Shown one piece after another: positions 34,208 through 43,316 of a DNA stretch of 64,000 nucleotides. The stretch's first letter is position 1; every line of letters begins with the position of its first letter. The position numbers and the translations under genes were made by a program. The DNA comes from Actinomadura viridilutea (lineage in GTDB: Bacteria > Actinomycetota > Actinomycetes > Streptosporangiales > Streptosporangiaceae). Location: contig PVNI01000001.1 of NCBI GenBank assembly GCA_003001795.1, forward strand, positions 372,001-436,000, given 5' to 3'. Below the pieces are notes generated by a model that was not told the origin of the DNA, did no database searches, and saw only the letters and a program-made list of their open reading frames with translations.

Positions 34208-35263
34208 ATGAGCCTGACCCTGCTGGCCACCACGCACCGCGTCGCTCCCGGCCTGCTGACGTGGAAGGCGTGGGACACGCTGCGGTCGGCCGATCGCGTG
34301 CTCGCCCCGGCCGGCCACCCGCTGCTGCCGTACCTGCGGGAGGCGGGCGTGCGGCCGGAGGAGGTCGCCGAACCCGACCCGGCCGCCCTGGTCGAGGCCG
34401 CCCGCGCCGCGCAGGTGGTGTGGGTGGCCGCGCCCGAGGGCGACGAGGCGCTCATGCGCGAGATCGGCCAGATCGTGGTGGACGGCGCCGGGGGCGGGGG
34501 GCCGTCCCCCCGCCCCGGGCAGGACCCGCCCACCGTCGAGGTGCTGCACGGCTCCTACGACCTGCCCGGCGCCCGGCTGCTCGACCTGGTGTCGGTCATG
34601 GACACGCTGCGCCGCGAATGCCCGTGGGACGCCAAGCAGACGCACGCCTCGCTCGTGCCGTACCTGCTGGAGGAGGCCTACGAGGTCGCCGACACCGTCG
34701 AGGACGGCGACCTCGGCGCGCTGCGCGAGGAGCTCGGGGACGTGCTGATGCAGGTGGCGTTCCACGCCGCGGTGGCCGCCGAGCGCACCGACGAGACCCG
34801 CTTCACCATCGACGACGTGGCGGGCGCGATCGTCGACAAGCTGGTGCGCCGCCACCCGCACGTGTTCGGCGACGTGACGGTGTCCGGCGCCGACGAGGTC
34901 AACGCCAACTGGGAGCAGATCAAGGCCGCCGAGCGCGCCGCCAAGAACGGCGGCGAGGCGTCGGTGCTGGACGGCGTGCCCATGGGCCAGCCGGCGCTGA
35001 CCCTGGCCGCGCAGCTGCAGCGCCGCGCGGAGCGCGCCGGCGCCCCGCCCGAGCTGTTCGACCTCCCCGAGCCGCCCGCGGAGGAGCAGCCCTCCGTGTC
35101 CCCCGGCGACGCCGGGGAGGAGAGCGCCCTGGGGGCGCGCCTGTTCCGGCTGGTGCGGGAGAGCCGGGCGCAGGGCCGTGATGCGGAAGCGGAATTGCGT
35201 GCCGTCTGCAGGGTATTCCGCGATCGTGTCAAGGCATGGGAGCGGACGCGGGCGGCCGAGTGA
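34208..35263 (+). CDS. mazG: nucleoside triphosphate pyrophosphohydrolase
   Basis: MazG hydrolyses NTPs and dNTPs to monophosphates and PPi, cleaning aberrant nucleotides. The 351-residue protein has an N-terminal region (1-120) related in actinobacteria to a remnant tetrapyrrole-methylase-like domain. The MazG core follows: MDTLRRECPWDAKQTHASL, the metal-binding EEAYEVADTVEDGD and LREELGDVLMQVAFHA (E-E-x2-E and E-x2-D helices), and VRRHPHVFGD. The last 80 residues include an acidic, Pro-rich linker. ATG 34208 lies 2 bases after the lipoprotein stop, so the pair is co-translated. Confidence 0.93.
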   Translation: MSLTLLATTHRVAPGLLTWKAWDTLRSADRVLAPAGHPLLPYLREAGVRPEEVAEPDPAALVEAARAAQVVWVAAPEGDEALMREIGQIVVDGAGGGGPSPRPGQDPPTVEVLHGSYDLPGARLLDLVSVMDTLRRECPWDAKQTHASLVPYLLEEAYEVADTVEDGDLGALREELGDVLMQVAFHAAVAAERTDETRFTIDDVAGAIVDKLVRRHPHVFGDVTVSGADEVNANWEQIKAAERAAKNGGEASVLDGVPMGQPALTLAAQLQRRAERAGAPPELFDLPEPPAEEQPSVSPGDAGEESALGARLFRLVRESRAQGRDAEAELRAVCRVFRDRVKAWERTRAAE

Positions 35264-35300
35264 CCCGTCCCCGCCGCGGAGCGAGATCCCGCCGGGGGTG

Positions 35301-37703
35301 GTGAGCCGCGGTCGCCGCGTCTACTCTTGGCGCGTGCTGGGAGGCTCCCGTGGCGGTACCGCGAAGAGCGCGGCCGCCGCGCGCCTGCGGGCCGTCCGGC
35401 GCCTGGGCGGGCTCGGCGCGCTGGCGGGCGTGCTGGTCGCGCTGATGCTGCTGCCCCCCGTGTGCGCCGCGGGAATGGGCGCCCGCGACGCCGCGCGCTG
35501 GTTCCAGGAGGAGCCGGACGACCTGGACGTGTCCGGCGTGCCGCAGCGGTCGCGGATCCTGGCCGCCGACGGCTCGCTCATCGCCACGTTCTTCACCCAG
35601 AACCGGATCGACGTGCGGCTGGACCAGATCGCGCCGGTCGCCCGCCGGGCCGTGCTGGCCATCGAGGACAGCCGGTTCTACGAGCACGGCGCCCTGGACT
35701 CCCAGGGCACCCTGCGGGCGCTGGCCAGCAACCTGTCGTCCGGCGAGGTCACCCAGGGCGGCTCCGGCATCACCCAGCAGTACGTCAAGAACCTGCTGAT
35801 CACGCAGGCGGAGAACGCCGAGGAGCGGCGGGCCGCCCAGGAGATCACCGCCGCCCGCAAGATCCGCGAGCTGCGGTACGCGGTGGCGCTGGAGAAGCGG
35901 TTCTCCAAGGACGAGATCCTGCGCCGCTACCTCAACATCGCCTACTTCGGCGACGGCGCCTACGGCATCGAGGCGGCGTCCCGCCACTACTTCGGCAAGC
36001 CCGCGGCGCGGCTGGAGCTGCACGAGGCGGCGCTGCTGGCCGGGGTGATCCGCTACCCGCACGCCTACGACCCGACCCGCCGCCCGGCGGCCGCGCGCGA
36101 GCGCCGCAACGTCGTGCTGCGCCGCATGGCCGAGCTCGGCTGGGTCGACGACGCCGCCGCCGAGGCCGCCGCGCGCCGCCCCCTGGGCCTGCGCGTCAAG
36201 CGGACCCCCAACGGCTGCGTGGTCAGCAAGGCCCCGTTCTTCTGCGACTACGTCCAACGCGAGATCCTCACCAATCCCGTGTTCGGCCCGACGCGGAAGG
36301 CCCGCGAACGGCTGCTCAAGCGCGGCGGGCTGACCATTCACACCACCCTGGACCCGCAGACGCAGCGGGCCGCGCAACGCGCCGTCGACCGGCACGTCCC
36401 CCCGACGAACTCCGCCGGCAAGGCCGCCGCCGAGGCGCTCGTCGAGCCCGGCACCGGCGCGATCAGGGGCATGGCCGTCGACCGCGACCTCGGGTCGGAC
36501 CGCGAACGCGGCAAGACGTGGATCAACTTCGCCGCGGACGCCAGCCACGGCTCGAGCATCGGCATGCAGGCCGGCTCGACGTTCAAGGTGTTCACGCTGG
36601 CCGCCGCGCTGGAGGACGGCATGCCGTTCGGCACCCGCCTCATGGCGCCGCGCTCCTTCGTCCCCACGGGCTACCGCGACTGCAAGGGCCGCCGCGTCGG
36701 CGACACCAAGCCGCTGCGCAACGCCGCCGACGGCGAGGGCGGCCGCGAGTTCAGCCTGGTCACCGGCACCCACCACTCGGTCAACACGTTCTTCCTGGCG
36801 CTGCAGCGCCGGGTCGGGCTGTGCGACACGGTGAAGATGGCCGAGAAGCTGGGCATGCGGCAGGCCAACGGCGAGCCGCTGGAGCAGTACCCCTCCTTCA
36901 CCCTCGGCTTCAACCCGGTGTCGCCGCTGCGGCTCGCCGCCGCCTACGCCGCGTTCGCCGCCCGGGGCCGCTACTGCGAGCCGATCGCCATCACGAAGAT
37001 CACCGACGCGCAGGGCCGGGAGCTGAAGGTGCCGCCCGCCCGCTGCGAGCAGGTGATCGACGAGGGCGTCGCCGACGCGGTCAACCACGTGCTGCGCGGC
37101 GTGCTGACCCGCGGCACCGCGCGCGGGATGGGCATCGGCCGTCCCGCCGCCGGCAAGACCGGCACCGTCGACGGCTTCTCCGCCGCCTGGTTCGCCGGGT
37201 ACACGCCGGACCTGGCCGCGGCGGTGTGGGTGGGGGACCCGCGCGGCGGCTACAAGCACCCGATGACCGACCTGTGCATGAACGGCCGCTGCTACGGCGC
37301 GGTGTACGGCGCCACGATCCCCGCGCCGATCTGGCGCGACACCATGGTCGGCGCGCTGGCCGGACGCCCCGCCTCCTCGTTCGTGCGGCCGCCCGCGCGC
37401 TTTTTCAGCCGGGGCAGCGGTGAGCTCGACCGGGCCCCGGACGTGCGCGGCATGCGGCTCGGCGCCGCGCTCGCCCGGCTGCGCGAGACCGGGTTCCGGG
37501 CGCGCCTCGGCTCGGCCGTGGCGTCCGACGTCTACCCGCCCGGCACGGTGGCGAGCATGTCGACCGGCCCGGACGGCACCGTCATCCTGCGCGTCAGCCG
37601 CGGCGGCGACGGCCCGCGCCGCGACTCGTGGCCGTTCCGCGATCCCGAGTCGCCCCGCGACGTGGCCGACGACGGGGCGGGACGCGCCGGAACAAGTCCC
37701 TGA
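35301..37703 (+). CDS. class A penicillin-binding protein with C-terminal PASTA domain
   Basis: This bifunctional enzyme would polymerise lipid II and cross-link peptidoglycan outside the membrane. The 800-residue protein has one N-terminal membrane helix (around ALAGVLVALMLLP) and a GT51 glycosyltransferase domain with EDSRFYEHG, GGSGITQQYVKN and RKIRELRYAVALEKRFSKDEIL. The transpeptidase domain carries STFK (near base 36576), SVN (THHSVN) and KTGT (AGKTGT). A single PASTA repeat (DVRGMRLGAALARLRETGF) follows. GTG 35301 is the best start, with GCCGGGGG just upstream; GTG 35334 is an alternative. Cys residues in the domain (NGCVV, FFCDY, CKGRR, DLCMNGRCYG) may form extracellular disulfides. 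Confidence 0.93.
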   Translation: MSRGRRVYSWRVLGGSRGGTAKSAAAARLRAVRRLGGLGALAGVLVALMLLPPVCAAGMGARDAARWFQEEPDDLDVSGVPQRSRILAADGSLIATFFTQNRIDVRLDQIAPVARRAVLAIEDSRFYEHGALDSQGTLRALASNLSSGEVTQGGSGITQQYVKNLLITQAENAEERRAAQEITAARKIRELRYAVALEKRFSKDEILRRYLNIAYFGDGAYGIEAASRHYFGKPAARLELHEAALLAGVIRYPHAYDPTRRPAAARERRNVVLRRMAELGWVDDAAAEAAARRPLGLRVKRTPNGCVVSKAPFFCDYVQREILTNPVFGPTRKARERLLKRGGLTIHTTLDPQTQRAAQRAVDRHVPPTNSAGKAAAEALVEPGTGAIRGMAVDRDLGSDRERGKTWINFAADASHGSSIGMQAGSTFKVFTLAAALEDGMPFGTRLMAPRSFVPTGYRDCKGRRVGDTKPLRNAADGEGGREFSLVTGTHHSVNTFFLALQRRVGLCDTVKMAEKLGMRQANGEPLEQYPSFTLGFNPVSPLRLAAAYAAFAARGRYCEPIAITKITDAQGRELKVPPARCEQVIDEGVADAVNHVLRGVLTRGTARGMGIGRPAAGKTGTVDGFSAAWFAGYTPDLAAAVWVGDPRGGYKHPMTDLCMNGRCYGAVYGATIPAPIWRDTMVGALAGRPASSFVRPPARFFSRGSGELDRAPDVRGMRLGAALARLRETGFRARLGSAVASDVYPPGTVASMSTGPDGTVILRVSRGGDGPRRDSWPFRDPESPRDVADDGAGRAGTSP

Positions 37704-37765
37704 CGTGCGTGGTTGTAGCCCGCGATGGGTGGGGGCATGACGCGCGAACGGCCGGGGCGGCGCAC

Positions 37766-39607
37766 ATGAGCGAGATCTCGATCGCCGCACGGGCGGTGCC
37801 GCCGGGGCTGCGGTCGTTCCTGCGCACCGAGGTCGGCGGCACGAGCGTGCTGCTGGCGGCCACGATCGCGGGGCTGCTGTGGGCCAACTCCCCGTTCGGC
37901 GACACCTACGAGGCGTTCTGGCGCACCGAGCTGGCGGTGCGGGTCGGCGGGCACACCGCCGCCCTGGATCTGCGGGACGTCGTCAACGACGGGCTGATGG
38001 CGCTGTTCTTCTTCGTCATCGGCCTGGAGGTCAGCCGCGAGGTCCGCATCGGCCAGCTGCGCGACCGCCGGCTGGTCGCCGTGCCGGCCGTCGCCGCGCT
38101 CGGCGGGATGGCGATCCCCGCGCTCGTCTACACCGCGTTCAACGCCGGCGGCCCCGGCGCCGCGGGCTGGGGCATCCCGCTGGCCAGCGACACCGCGTTC
38201 GTCCTCGGCGTGCTGGCGGTGATCGGCAGCCGCTGCCCCGAGCCGCTGCGCGCCTTCCTGCTCACCCTGGCCGTGGTGGACGACGTCGGCGCGATCCTGG
38301 TCGTCGCGGTCTTCTACACCGAGTCGCTGTCGGTGGTCGCGCTGCTCGTCGCCGTGCTGCTCACCGGGCTGATCGTCGCGGCGCGCTGGCTGCGGCTCTG
38401 GCGCGCCCCGGCCTACCTGCTGCTCGGCCTCGGCGTGTGGGCCGCGATGCTGGAGAGCGGCGTCCACCCCACGCTCGCGGGCATCCTGCTCGGCGCCCTG
38501 GTCGTGGTGTACGCGCCCAGCGGGTACAAGATGCTGCGGGCGAGCGAGCTGCTGCGGGAGCTGTCGCGCGACCCCACCCCCGAACTGGCCGTCGAGGCGG
38601 GGCGCACGGTCCAGCGCACCGTCTCGGTGAACGAGCGGCTGCAGCTGCTGCTGCACCCGTGGACCAGCTACGTCATCGTCCCGATCTTCGCGCTGGCCAA
38701 CGCGGGCGTCCGGCTGGACGGCGACGCGCTGCGCGCCGCCGCCTCCTCGCCGGTCACGATCGGCGTGGCCGTGGGCCTGCCGGCGGGCAAGTTCCTCGGG
38801 ATCGTCGTCGGCACCTGGCTGCCGCTGCGGCTCGACTGGGGCGCCCTGCCCGGCCGCCTGGTGTGGGGGCAGGTGCTCGGCGGCGCGGCCGTGTCCGGCA
38901 TCGGCTTCACGGTGTCGCTGTTCATCACCGATCTGGCGTTCGCCGACGACCCGGCGCTGCAGAGCCAGGCCAAGATCGGCATCCTGGCGGGGTCGCTGCT
39001 GGCGGCCGGGTTCGGCTGGGTGGTGTTCCGCCTGGCGTGGAATCGCGGCGCCGTGTGCGCGTCCCCGAGCCGCGAGGCGGACATCCCGGTGGAGGCCGAG
39101 CCGTTGCCGCCCGTCACCGACGCCGACCACATCCGCGGTCCCGCCGACGCGCCGGTCACGCTCGTCGAGTACGGCGACTACGAGTGCCCCTACTGCGGCC
39201 GCGCCCATCCGATTCTGGAAGAGCTGCGCGAACGCTACGGCGACCGGCTGCGCATCGTCTTCCGGCATTTCCCGCTGTCGGAGGTGCACCCGCGCGCGAT
39301 GGCCGCGGCCCTCGCCGCCGAGGCCGCGGCCGACCAGGGCCGCTTCTGGGAGATGCACGACACGCTGTTCCGCAACCAGCTCGCCCTGTCCGACTCCGAT
39401 CTCACGGCCTACGCCGACTCGATGGGCGTGTCCCTGTGGACCGACGTCGAACGCCACCGCCGCCGCATCACCGCCGACATGGAAGGCGGCGAACGCAGCG
39501 GCGTGGGCGGCACCCCCACGTTCTTCATCAACGGGGAGCTGTACGAGGGGCGGCATGAGGTGGACGCCTTCAGCGCCGCCATCGACGCCGCCCTCGACAA
39601 GGTTTAG
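37766..39607 (+). CDS. nhaA: NhaA Na+/H+ antiporter fused to a DsbA-like thioredoxin domain
   Basis: Residues 1-420 form the NhaA antiporter with twelve predicted helices, including ASDTAFVLGVLAV and the ion-binding Asp pair in VVDDVGAIL, plus GIGFTVSLFI near the end. Residues about 450-613 are a thioredoxin-fold domain of the DsbA type, with active site CPYC in YGDYECPYCGRAHP, and the cis-Pro loop in GGTPTFFING. ATG 37766 gives the expected NhaA N-terminus; in-frame sequence back to 37628 is unconserved. The fusion is known in actinobacteria. Since E. coli NhaA has its C-terminus in the cytoplasm, the oxidoreductase would be cytoplasmic unless the topology differs. Confidence 0.9.
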   Translation: MSEISIAARAVPPGLRSFLRTEVGGTSVLLAATIAGLLWANSPFGDTYEAFWRTELAVRVGGHTAALDLRDVVNDGLMALFFFVIGLEVSREVRIGQLRDRRLVAVPAVAALGGMAIPALVYTAFNAGGPGAAGWGIPLASDTAFVLGVLAVIGSRCPEPLRAFLLTLAVVDDVGAILVVAVFYTESLSVVALLVAVLLTGLIVAARWLRLWRAPAYLLLGLGVWAAMLESGVHPTLAGILLGALVVVYAPSGYKMLRASELLRELSRDPTPELAVEAGRTVQRTVSVNERLQLLLHPWTSYVIVPIFALANAGVRLDGDALRAAASSPVTIGVAVGLPAGKFLGIVVGTWLPLRLDWGALPGRLVWGQVLGGAAVSGIGFTVSLFITDLAFADDPALQSQAKIGILAGSLLAAGFGWVVFRLAWNRGAVCASPSREADIPVEAEPLPPVTDADHIRGPADAPVTLVEYGDYECPYCGRAHPILEELRERYGDRLRIVFRHFPLSEVHPRAMAAALAAEAAADQGRFWEMHDTLFRNQLALSDSDLTAYADSMGVSLWTDVERHRRRITADMEGGERSGVGGTPTFFINGELYEGRHEVDAFSAAIDAALDKV

Positions 39608-39757
39608 GGAGTTCCCGCGCAGGTGAGGGGGCTTCCGCCGCGGCGGGAGTTGGCTACCTCTCGCGCAAGAAGGTTGTGGCCTGGACAACTCTGCACACCT
39701 AGAGCGACGAGATGATTACTTGAGGTAGTCCGATGGAGATCGGGCGCGACATCCGTT

Positions 39758-39770
39758 CACCTGAGAGGTG
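39758..39770 (+). promoter_or_regulatory. small hairpin covering the ribosome site of the lectin gene
   Basis: CACCT (39758-39762) pairs with AGGTG (39766-39770) around GAG; the Shine-Dalgarno GAGAGG lies inside it and the ATG follows 4 bases later. It could damp translation, but a 5-bp stem is weak. Confidence 0.3.
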
Positions 39771-39774
39771 TGCC

Positions 39775-40323
39775 ATGCGTTTCCCCCTGACCAGCCCCGC
39801 CGGTCCCGTCACGGCGCGCCGCGGCCTGGCGGCGGCGGCCCTGCTCGCGCTCGTCACGCCCCTGACGAGCCCCGTCGCCGACGCCTCCGAGACGAGCCGA
39901 CTACGGAACGCGCACCGCGTGAGAGTCGTGACGTTCAGCGACAAGTGCCTGGACGTCAGCGGCGGCGTCGCCGCCAGCGGGACGCCGATCATCCAGTACT
40001 CCTGCCAGGGCTCGGCCAACCAGCGGTTCTGGCTGGTGGCCGCGGACGGCGGCCGGTACGAGATCCGCACCCTGCACGACAAGTGCCTGGACGTCGCCCG
40101 GGAGAGCGCCAGGGACGAGACCGCGATCATCCAGTACGCCTGCGACGGCACGGCCAACCAAAAGTTCCGGCTGCGGCGGGTGCGCAACGGCCGGTACGAG
40201 ATCCGCACCCTGCACGACAAGTGCCTGGACGTCCGCGGCGCCAGCACCGCGAACAACGTTCCGATCATCCAGTACCGGTGCCGGGGCACGGCCAACCAGC
40301 GCTTCCGCTTCGACAGCGTCTAG
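39775..40323 (+). CDS. secreted ricin-type beta-trefoil lectin
   Basis: The 182-residue product has a signal peptide (RRGLAAAALLALV core, cleavage near VADA) and then a single beta-trefoil of three repeats. Each repeat has a KCLDV start and an NQ(R/K)F end (NQRFWL, NQKFRL, NQRFRF), the QxW-type ricin B pattern. It would bind carbohydrate outside the cell; no catalytic domain is attached. ATG 39775 is preceded by GAGAGG; an upstream in-frame ATG at 39733 would bury the signal peptide. Repeats 2 and 3 share 46 identical bases with a 138-base period, so the trefoil was recently homogenised. A 17-bp duplication covers the stop. Confidence 0.88.
   Translation: MRFPLTSPAGPVTARRGLAAAALLALVTPLTSPVADASETSRLRNAHRVRVVTFSDKCLDVSGGVAASGTPIIQYSCQGSANQRFWLVAADGGRYEIRTLHDKCLDVARESARDETAIIQYACDGTANQKFRLRRVRNGRYEIRTLHDKCLDVRGASTANNVPIIQYRCRGTANQRFRFDSV
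40050..40233 (+). repeat. 46-bp direct repeat inside the lectin gene
   Basis: Bases 40050-40095 and 40188-40233 are identical over 46 positions, 138 bases (46 codons) apart, which is one beta-trefoil repeat. Identity at synonymous sites points to recent duplication or conversion. Confidence 0.85.
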
Positions 40324-40342
40324 GGTTCGACAGCGTCTAGGG
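40309..40342. repeat. 17-bp tandem duplication across the lectin stop codon
   Basis: ttcgacagcgtctaggg occurs at 40309-40325 and again at 40326-40342 without any difference. The TAG stop is in the first copy; the second TAG is out of frame. Confidence 0.9.
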
Positions 40343-40362
40343 ACGCCCCGGGGCGGGGCGTC
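40342..40362. terminator. hairpin after the lectin gene
   Basis: An 8-bp perfect stem (40342-40349 with 40355-40362) and 5-base loop start 18 bases after the lectin stop. No T run is present. Confidence 0.5.
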
Positions 40363-40391
40363 GGCGGCCGCGTGCCCGGGCGACCGGCCGC

Positions 40392-40427
40392 GCGGGCCTG
40401 GGGCGGGATCGCGCGCCCCAGGCCCGC
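40392..40427. terminator. 14-bp hairpin between lectin and ABC permease genes
   Basis: Bases 40392-40405 pair perfectly with 40414-40427 around an 8-base loop. It stands between convergent genes and could stop transcription from both sides. Confidence 0.65.
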
Positions 40428-40497
40428 CCCCACCGCGCACGGCGGGCGCGTCCGGGTCGCGGCGGCGCGGGCCGTGCTCCTGTGCCGGCGGGCCCGG

Positions 40498-41406
40498 TCA
40501 GTCGACGTCCATGCCCCAGCGGGTGCGCAGCGCGCGGTCGGCCACGCCGAAGAGCTGGTCGATGACGACGCCGATGATCAAGATCACGATCATGTAGGAG
40601 ATCATGTCGGCGGTGTTGTTGAGCTCGCGGGCCTGCGACAGCAGCACGCCCAGCGAGGTGGTGTCGCCGATGATCACCAGCAGCTCGCCCGCCATCAGGC
40701 TGCGCCAGGCGAAGGCCCAGCCCTGCTTGAGCCCGGCGACGAACGACGGCAGCGAGGCGGGCAGGATGAGGTGCCGGTACAGCAGCAGGCCGCGCAGGCC
40801 GAGCACCTTGCCGGCCCGCAGCAGGATCGGCGGGGTGTAGTCGACGCCCGCGATCAGCCCGTTGGCGATGGACGGGCTCGCGCCCAGCACCACCACGAAC
40901 AGGATCGCGCTCTCGCTGAGCTGGAACAGCAGGATCGCCAGCGGGAACCAGGCGATCGACGGCATCGTCTGCAGCCCGGTGATCAGCGAGCCGAACGCGC
41001 GCCGCAGCACGAGGAACCGCGACACCAGCGCGCCGACCAGCACGCCGATCACGATGGCCACCGAGAACCCGACCAGCGCCCGCCGCATGGTCAGCGCGAC
41101 CGCCTCCCAGAACCGGCCGCTGGTGACCTGGTCCCAGAAGATCGGCAGGGTGTCGGCGGGCCCGGGCAGCACCCACGGGTCCTTCCAGCCGCTCCACACC
41201 ACCGCCTGCCAGAACGCCAGCGCGATCGCCACGGCCGTGAGCATCGGCCACAGCGCCGACCACAGCCGCGCCAGCGGCCCGCGGCGCGCGCCCGCGGCCA
41301 GCTCCAGCGCGTCCAGCCCGGCGATCTGCCGCTCCAGCGCGGGATCGCCGGCCGCGGCGCCGCCGGCGCCGGGGTCCGGTGCGTTCGTGCGGGTCTCAAG
41401 CGCCAT
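40498..41406 (-). CDS. ABC transporter permease, sulfonate/nitrate/taurine type
   Basis: The 302-residue protein has six or seven membrane helices and the inner-membrane permease signature with the EAA-type loop in RSLMAGELLVIIGDTTSLG, near KQGWAFAWRSLM, characteristic of SsuC/TauC/NrtB. It forms the channel of an importer with the ATPase and lipoprotein encoded just upstream. Its start overlaps the ATPase stop by 11 bases. Sulfonate or taurine is favoured over nitrate because of the sulfur genes nearby, but no monooxygenase gene is adjacent. Confidence 0.86.
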   Translation of the reverse strand: MALETRTNAPDPGAGGAAAGDPALERQIAGLDALELAAGARRGPLARLWSALWPMLTAVAIALAFWQAVVWSGWKDPWVLPGPADTLPIFWDQVTSGRFWEAVALTMRRALVGFSVAIVIGVLVGALVSRFLVLRRAFGSLITGLQTMPSIAWFPLAILLFQLSESAILFVVVLGASPSIANGLIAGVDYTPPILLRAGKVLGLRGLLLYRHLILPASLPSFVAGLKQGWAFAWRSLMAGELLVIIGDTTSLGVLLSQARELNNTADMISYMIVILIIGVVIDQLFGVADRALRTRWGMDVD

Positions 41407-42205
41407 GGCGGCCGACCTCCTCGCGCAGCCGGTCGGTGATCTCGCCGGCCAGCGCCGCCACCGGCGCGGCGTCGATCCGGCGGGGGCGTGCGATGTCGAC
41501 CGGGAACTGCTCCACCACCGTGCCGGGACGGCTGCTGAGCAGCACCACGCGGTCGCCGAGCCGGACGGCCTCGCGCACGTTGTGGGTGACGAACAGGACG
41601 GTCAGCCCGCGCTCTCGCCAGATCCGCTCGATCTCGTCGTGCAGCAGGTCGCGGGTCATCGCGTCGAGCGCGCCGAACGGCTCGTCCATCAGCAGCAGGG
41701 TGCCCTGGCCGCCGTCGGTCTCGTCCACCGTCAGGGCGAGGGCGCGGGCCAGCGCGACCCGCTGGCGCATGCCGCCCGACAGCTGGTGCGGGCGCTTCTT
41801 CTCGAATCCGCTCAGGTGCACCGAGGCGAGCAGGGCGGAGGCGCGCTCGCGCCGCTCGGACCTGGGCACGCCGCGCATCTTCAGCGCCAGCTCGATGTTG
41901 GCGGTGACGGTCAGCCACGGGAACAGCGCCGGCTCCTGGAACATCAGCGCCACGCGGGCGCCGCCGGTGTCGATCGTGCCGGCCGTCGGCGTGTCCAGGT
42001 CGGCGATCAGGTTGAGCAGGGTGCTCTTGCCGCAGCCGGACGCGCCCAGCAGGCAGACGAACTCGCCGGGCGCGACCTCCAGGGACACGTCGTCGAGCGC
42101 GAGCAGGGCCGCGTCGCCGCTTCCGAACGCTTTGGAGACGCCGCTCAGCCGGACCGCCGCGGGCGCTGGGGTCCGGCTGAGGGCGGCCGTGGCGGCCTGA
42201 GTCAT
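41396..42205 (-). CDS. ABC transporter ATP-binding protein, sulfonate/nitrate/taurine type
   Basis: The 269-residue ATPase has Walker A GASGCGKST, Q-loop MFQEPALFPW, ABC signature LSGGMRQR, Walker B LLLMDEPFGALD and the H-loop FVTHNVREA. It matches SsuB/TauB proteins that energise alkanesulfonate or taurine uptake. Its ATG overlaps the stop of the binding-protein gene (ATGA) and its stop overlaps the permease start, so the order is binding protein, ATPase, permease in one transcript. Confidence 0.9.
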   Translation of the reverse strand: MTQAATAALSRTPAPAAVRLSGVSKAFGSGDAALLALDDVSLEVAPGEFVCLLGASGCGKSTLLNLIADLDTPTAGTIDTGGARVALMFQEPALFPWLTVTANIELALKMRGVPRSERRERASALLASVHLSGFEKKRPHQLSGGMRQRVALARALALTVDETDGGQGTLLLMDEPFGALDAMTRDLLHDEIERIWRERGLTVLFVTHNVREAVRLGDRVVLLSSRPGTVVEQFPVDIARPRRIDAAPVAALAGEITDRLREEVGRHGA

Positions 42206-43275
42206 TTGTCGCTGACCTGTGCCTTCCCGCTCGCCTTGAGCACCTCGTTGAGCGGCCCGAGGTCGTAGAGGCCGTCCAGGTCCACCGGCTCCAGCAGACC
42301 GACCTCCTCGGCGTGCTCGGCGCCCTGCGCGAGCGACGAGGCGACCGGATCGGTGGTGAAGGTGATCTCCTTGAAGGCGGCGTCCAGGATCTCCTGCTTG
42401 AGCGGCTTGCCGCTGAGCTTGGTGAGCTGCTCGTTCACCGACTTCTTGGCCTCGTCCGGGTTGGCGTTGATGAAGTCGGTGGCCTCGACCACGCCCTGCA
42501 GCAGCTTCTTGACCTGGTCCGGGTGCTCCTTGGCGTAGTCCTGCCGGACGATCAGGTTGGTCACCACGAACTTGCCGCCGGGCCACAGCGACGCCTCGTT
42601 GAGCAGCCGCTTGCCCTTGTGCTCCAGGATCAGGCGGGACGCGAACGGCTCGGGCACCCAGGCCCCGTCGACGGTGCCCTGGGCGAAGGTCTGCAGGGTC
42701 TGCGCGTTCTCCTGCGGGACGATCTTGACGTCGCCGCTGCCGTCCTTGTTGGCGGTCAGCCCGTTCTGCTTGAGCCAGTGGCGCGCCGCCACGTCCTGGG
42801 TGTTGCCGAGCTGCGGCGTGGCGATCGTCTTGCCGCGCAGGTCCTGAACGGACGTGATCTCCGGCTTGACCACCAGCGAGGCCCCGCCCGACGCCGCGCC
42901 CGAGATGACCTTGACGGCCTTGCCGTGCGACCGGGCCCAGGCGTTGATGGTCGGGTTCGGCCCGATGAACGTGGCGTCGACCGCGCCGGAGAACAGCGCC
43001 TCCACCGCGGACGGGCCGGCGTTGAACGTCGAGACGCGCGGCGCGGTGCCCAGGTGCTTGGCGAAGATGCCGCGCTGGACGCCGACCAGGGCGGTGGCGT
43101 GGGTGATGTTCGGGAAGTAGCCCAGCCGCAGCGGCGCCGCGGCGCCGCCGGAGCCGCCGCCCTCGTCGTCGCCGCCGCAGGCGCCGAGCGTCCCGGCGCC
43201 GAGCAGGACGGCCAGGGCCGCCGCCGCGAGTCGACGGGGGAGCCGCCGGCCGGACGATCGGAGTGTGCGACGCAT
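42202..43275 (-). CDS. ABC transporter substrate-binding lipoprotein, sulfonate/nitrate/taurine type
   Basis: The 357-residue protein has a lipoprotein signal with lipobox LGAC (Cys 33) and the SsuA/TauA/NMT1-like fold: LRLGYFPNITHATALVG, FNAGPSAVEALFSGAVDATFIGPNP, and GKTIATPQLGNTQDVA. It captures the substrate outside the membrane. ATG 43275 is chosen for its AGGGAT ribosome site and correct signal peptide; the open frame upstream to 43344 is not conserved and runs into the promoter. It heads the operon and has a well-formed promoter 35 bases before the start. Confidence 0.9.
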   Translation of the reverse strand: MRRTLRSSGRRLPRRLAAAALAVLLGAGTLGACGGDDEGGGSGGAAAPLRLGYFPNITHATALVGVQRGIFAKHLGTAPRVSTFNAGPSAVEALFSGAVDATFIGPNPTINAWARSHGKAVKVISGAASGGASLVVKPEITSVQDLRGKTIATPQLGNTQDVAARHWLKQNGLTANKDGSGDVKIVPQENAQTLQTFAQGTVDGAWVPEPFASRLILEHKGKRLLNEASLWPGGKFVVTNLIVRQDYAKEHPDQVKKLLQGVVEATDFINANPDEAKKSVNEQLTKLSGKPLKQEILDAAFKEITFTTDPVASSLAQGAEHAEEVGLLEPVDLDGLYDLGPLNEVLKASGKAQVSDK

Positions 43276-43316
43276 GCCCAAGATCCCTACTAAATCAGTG
43301 GGTTTGACGTGAACAG

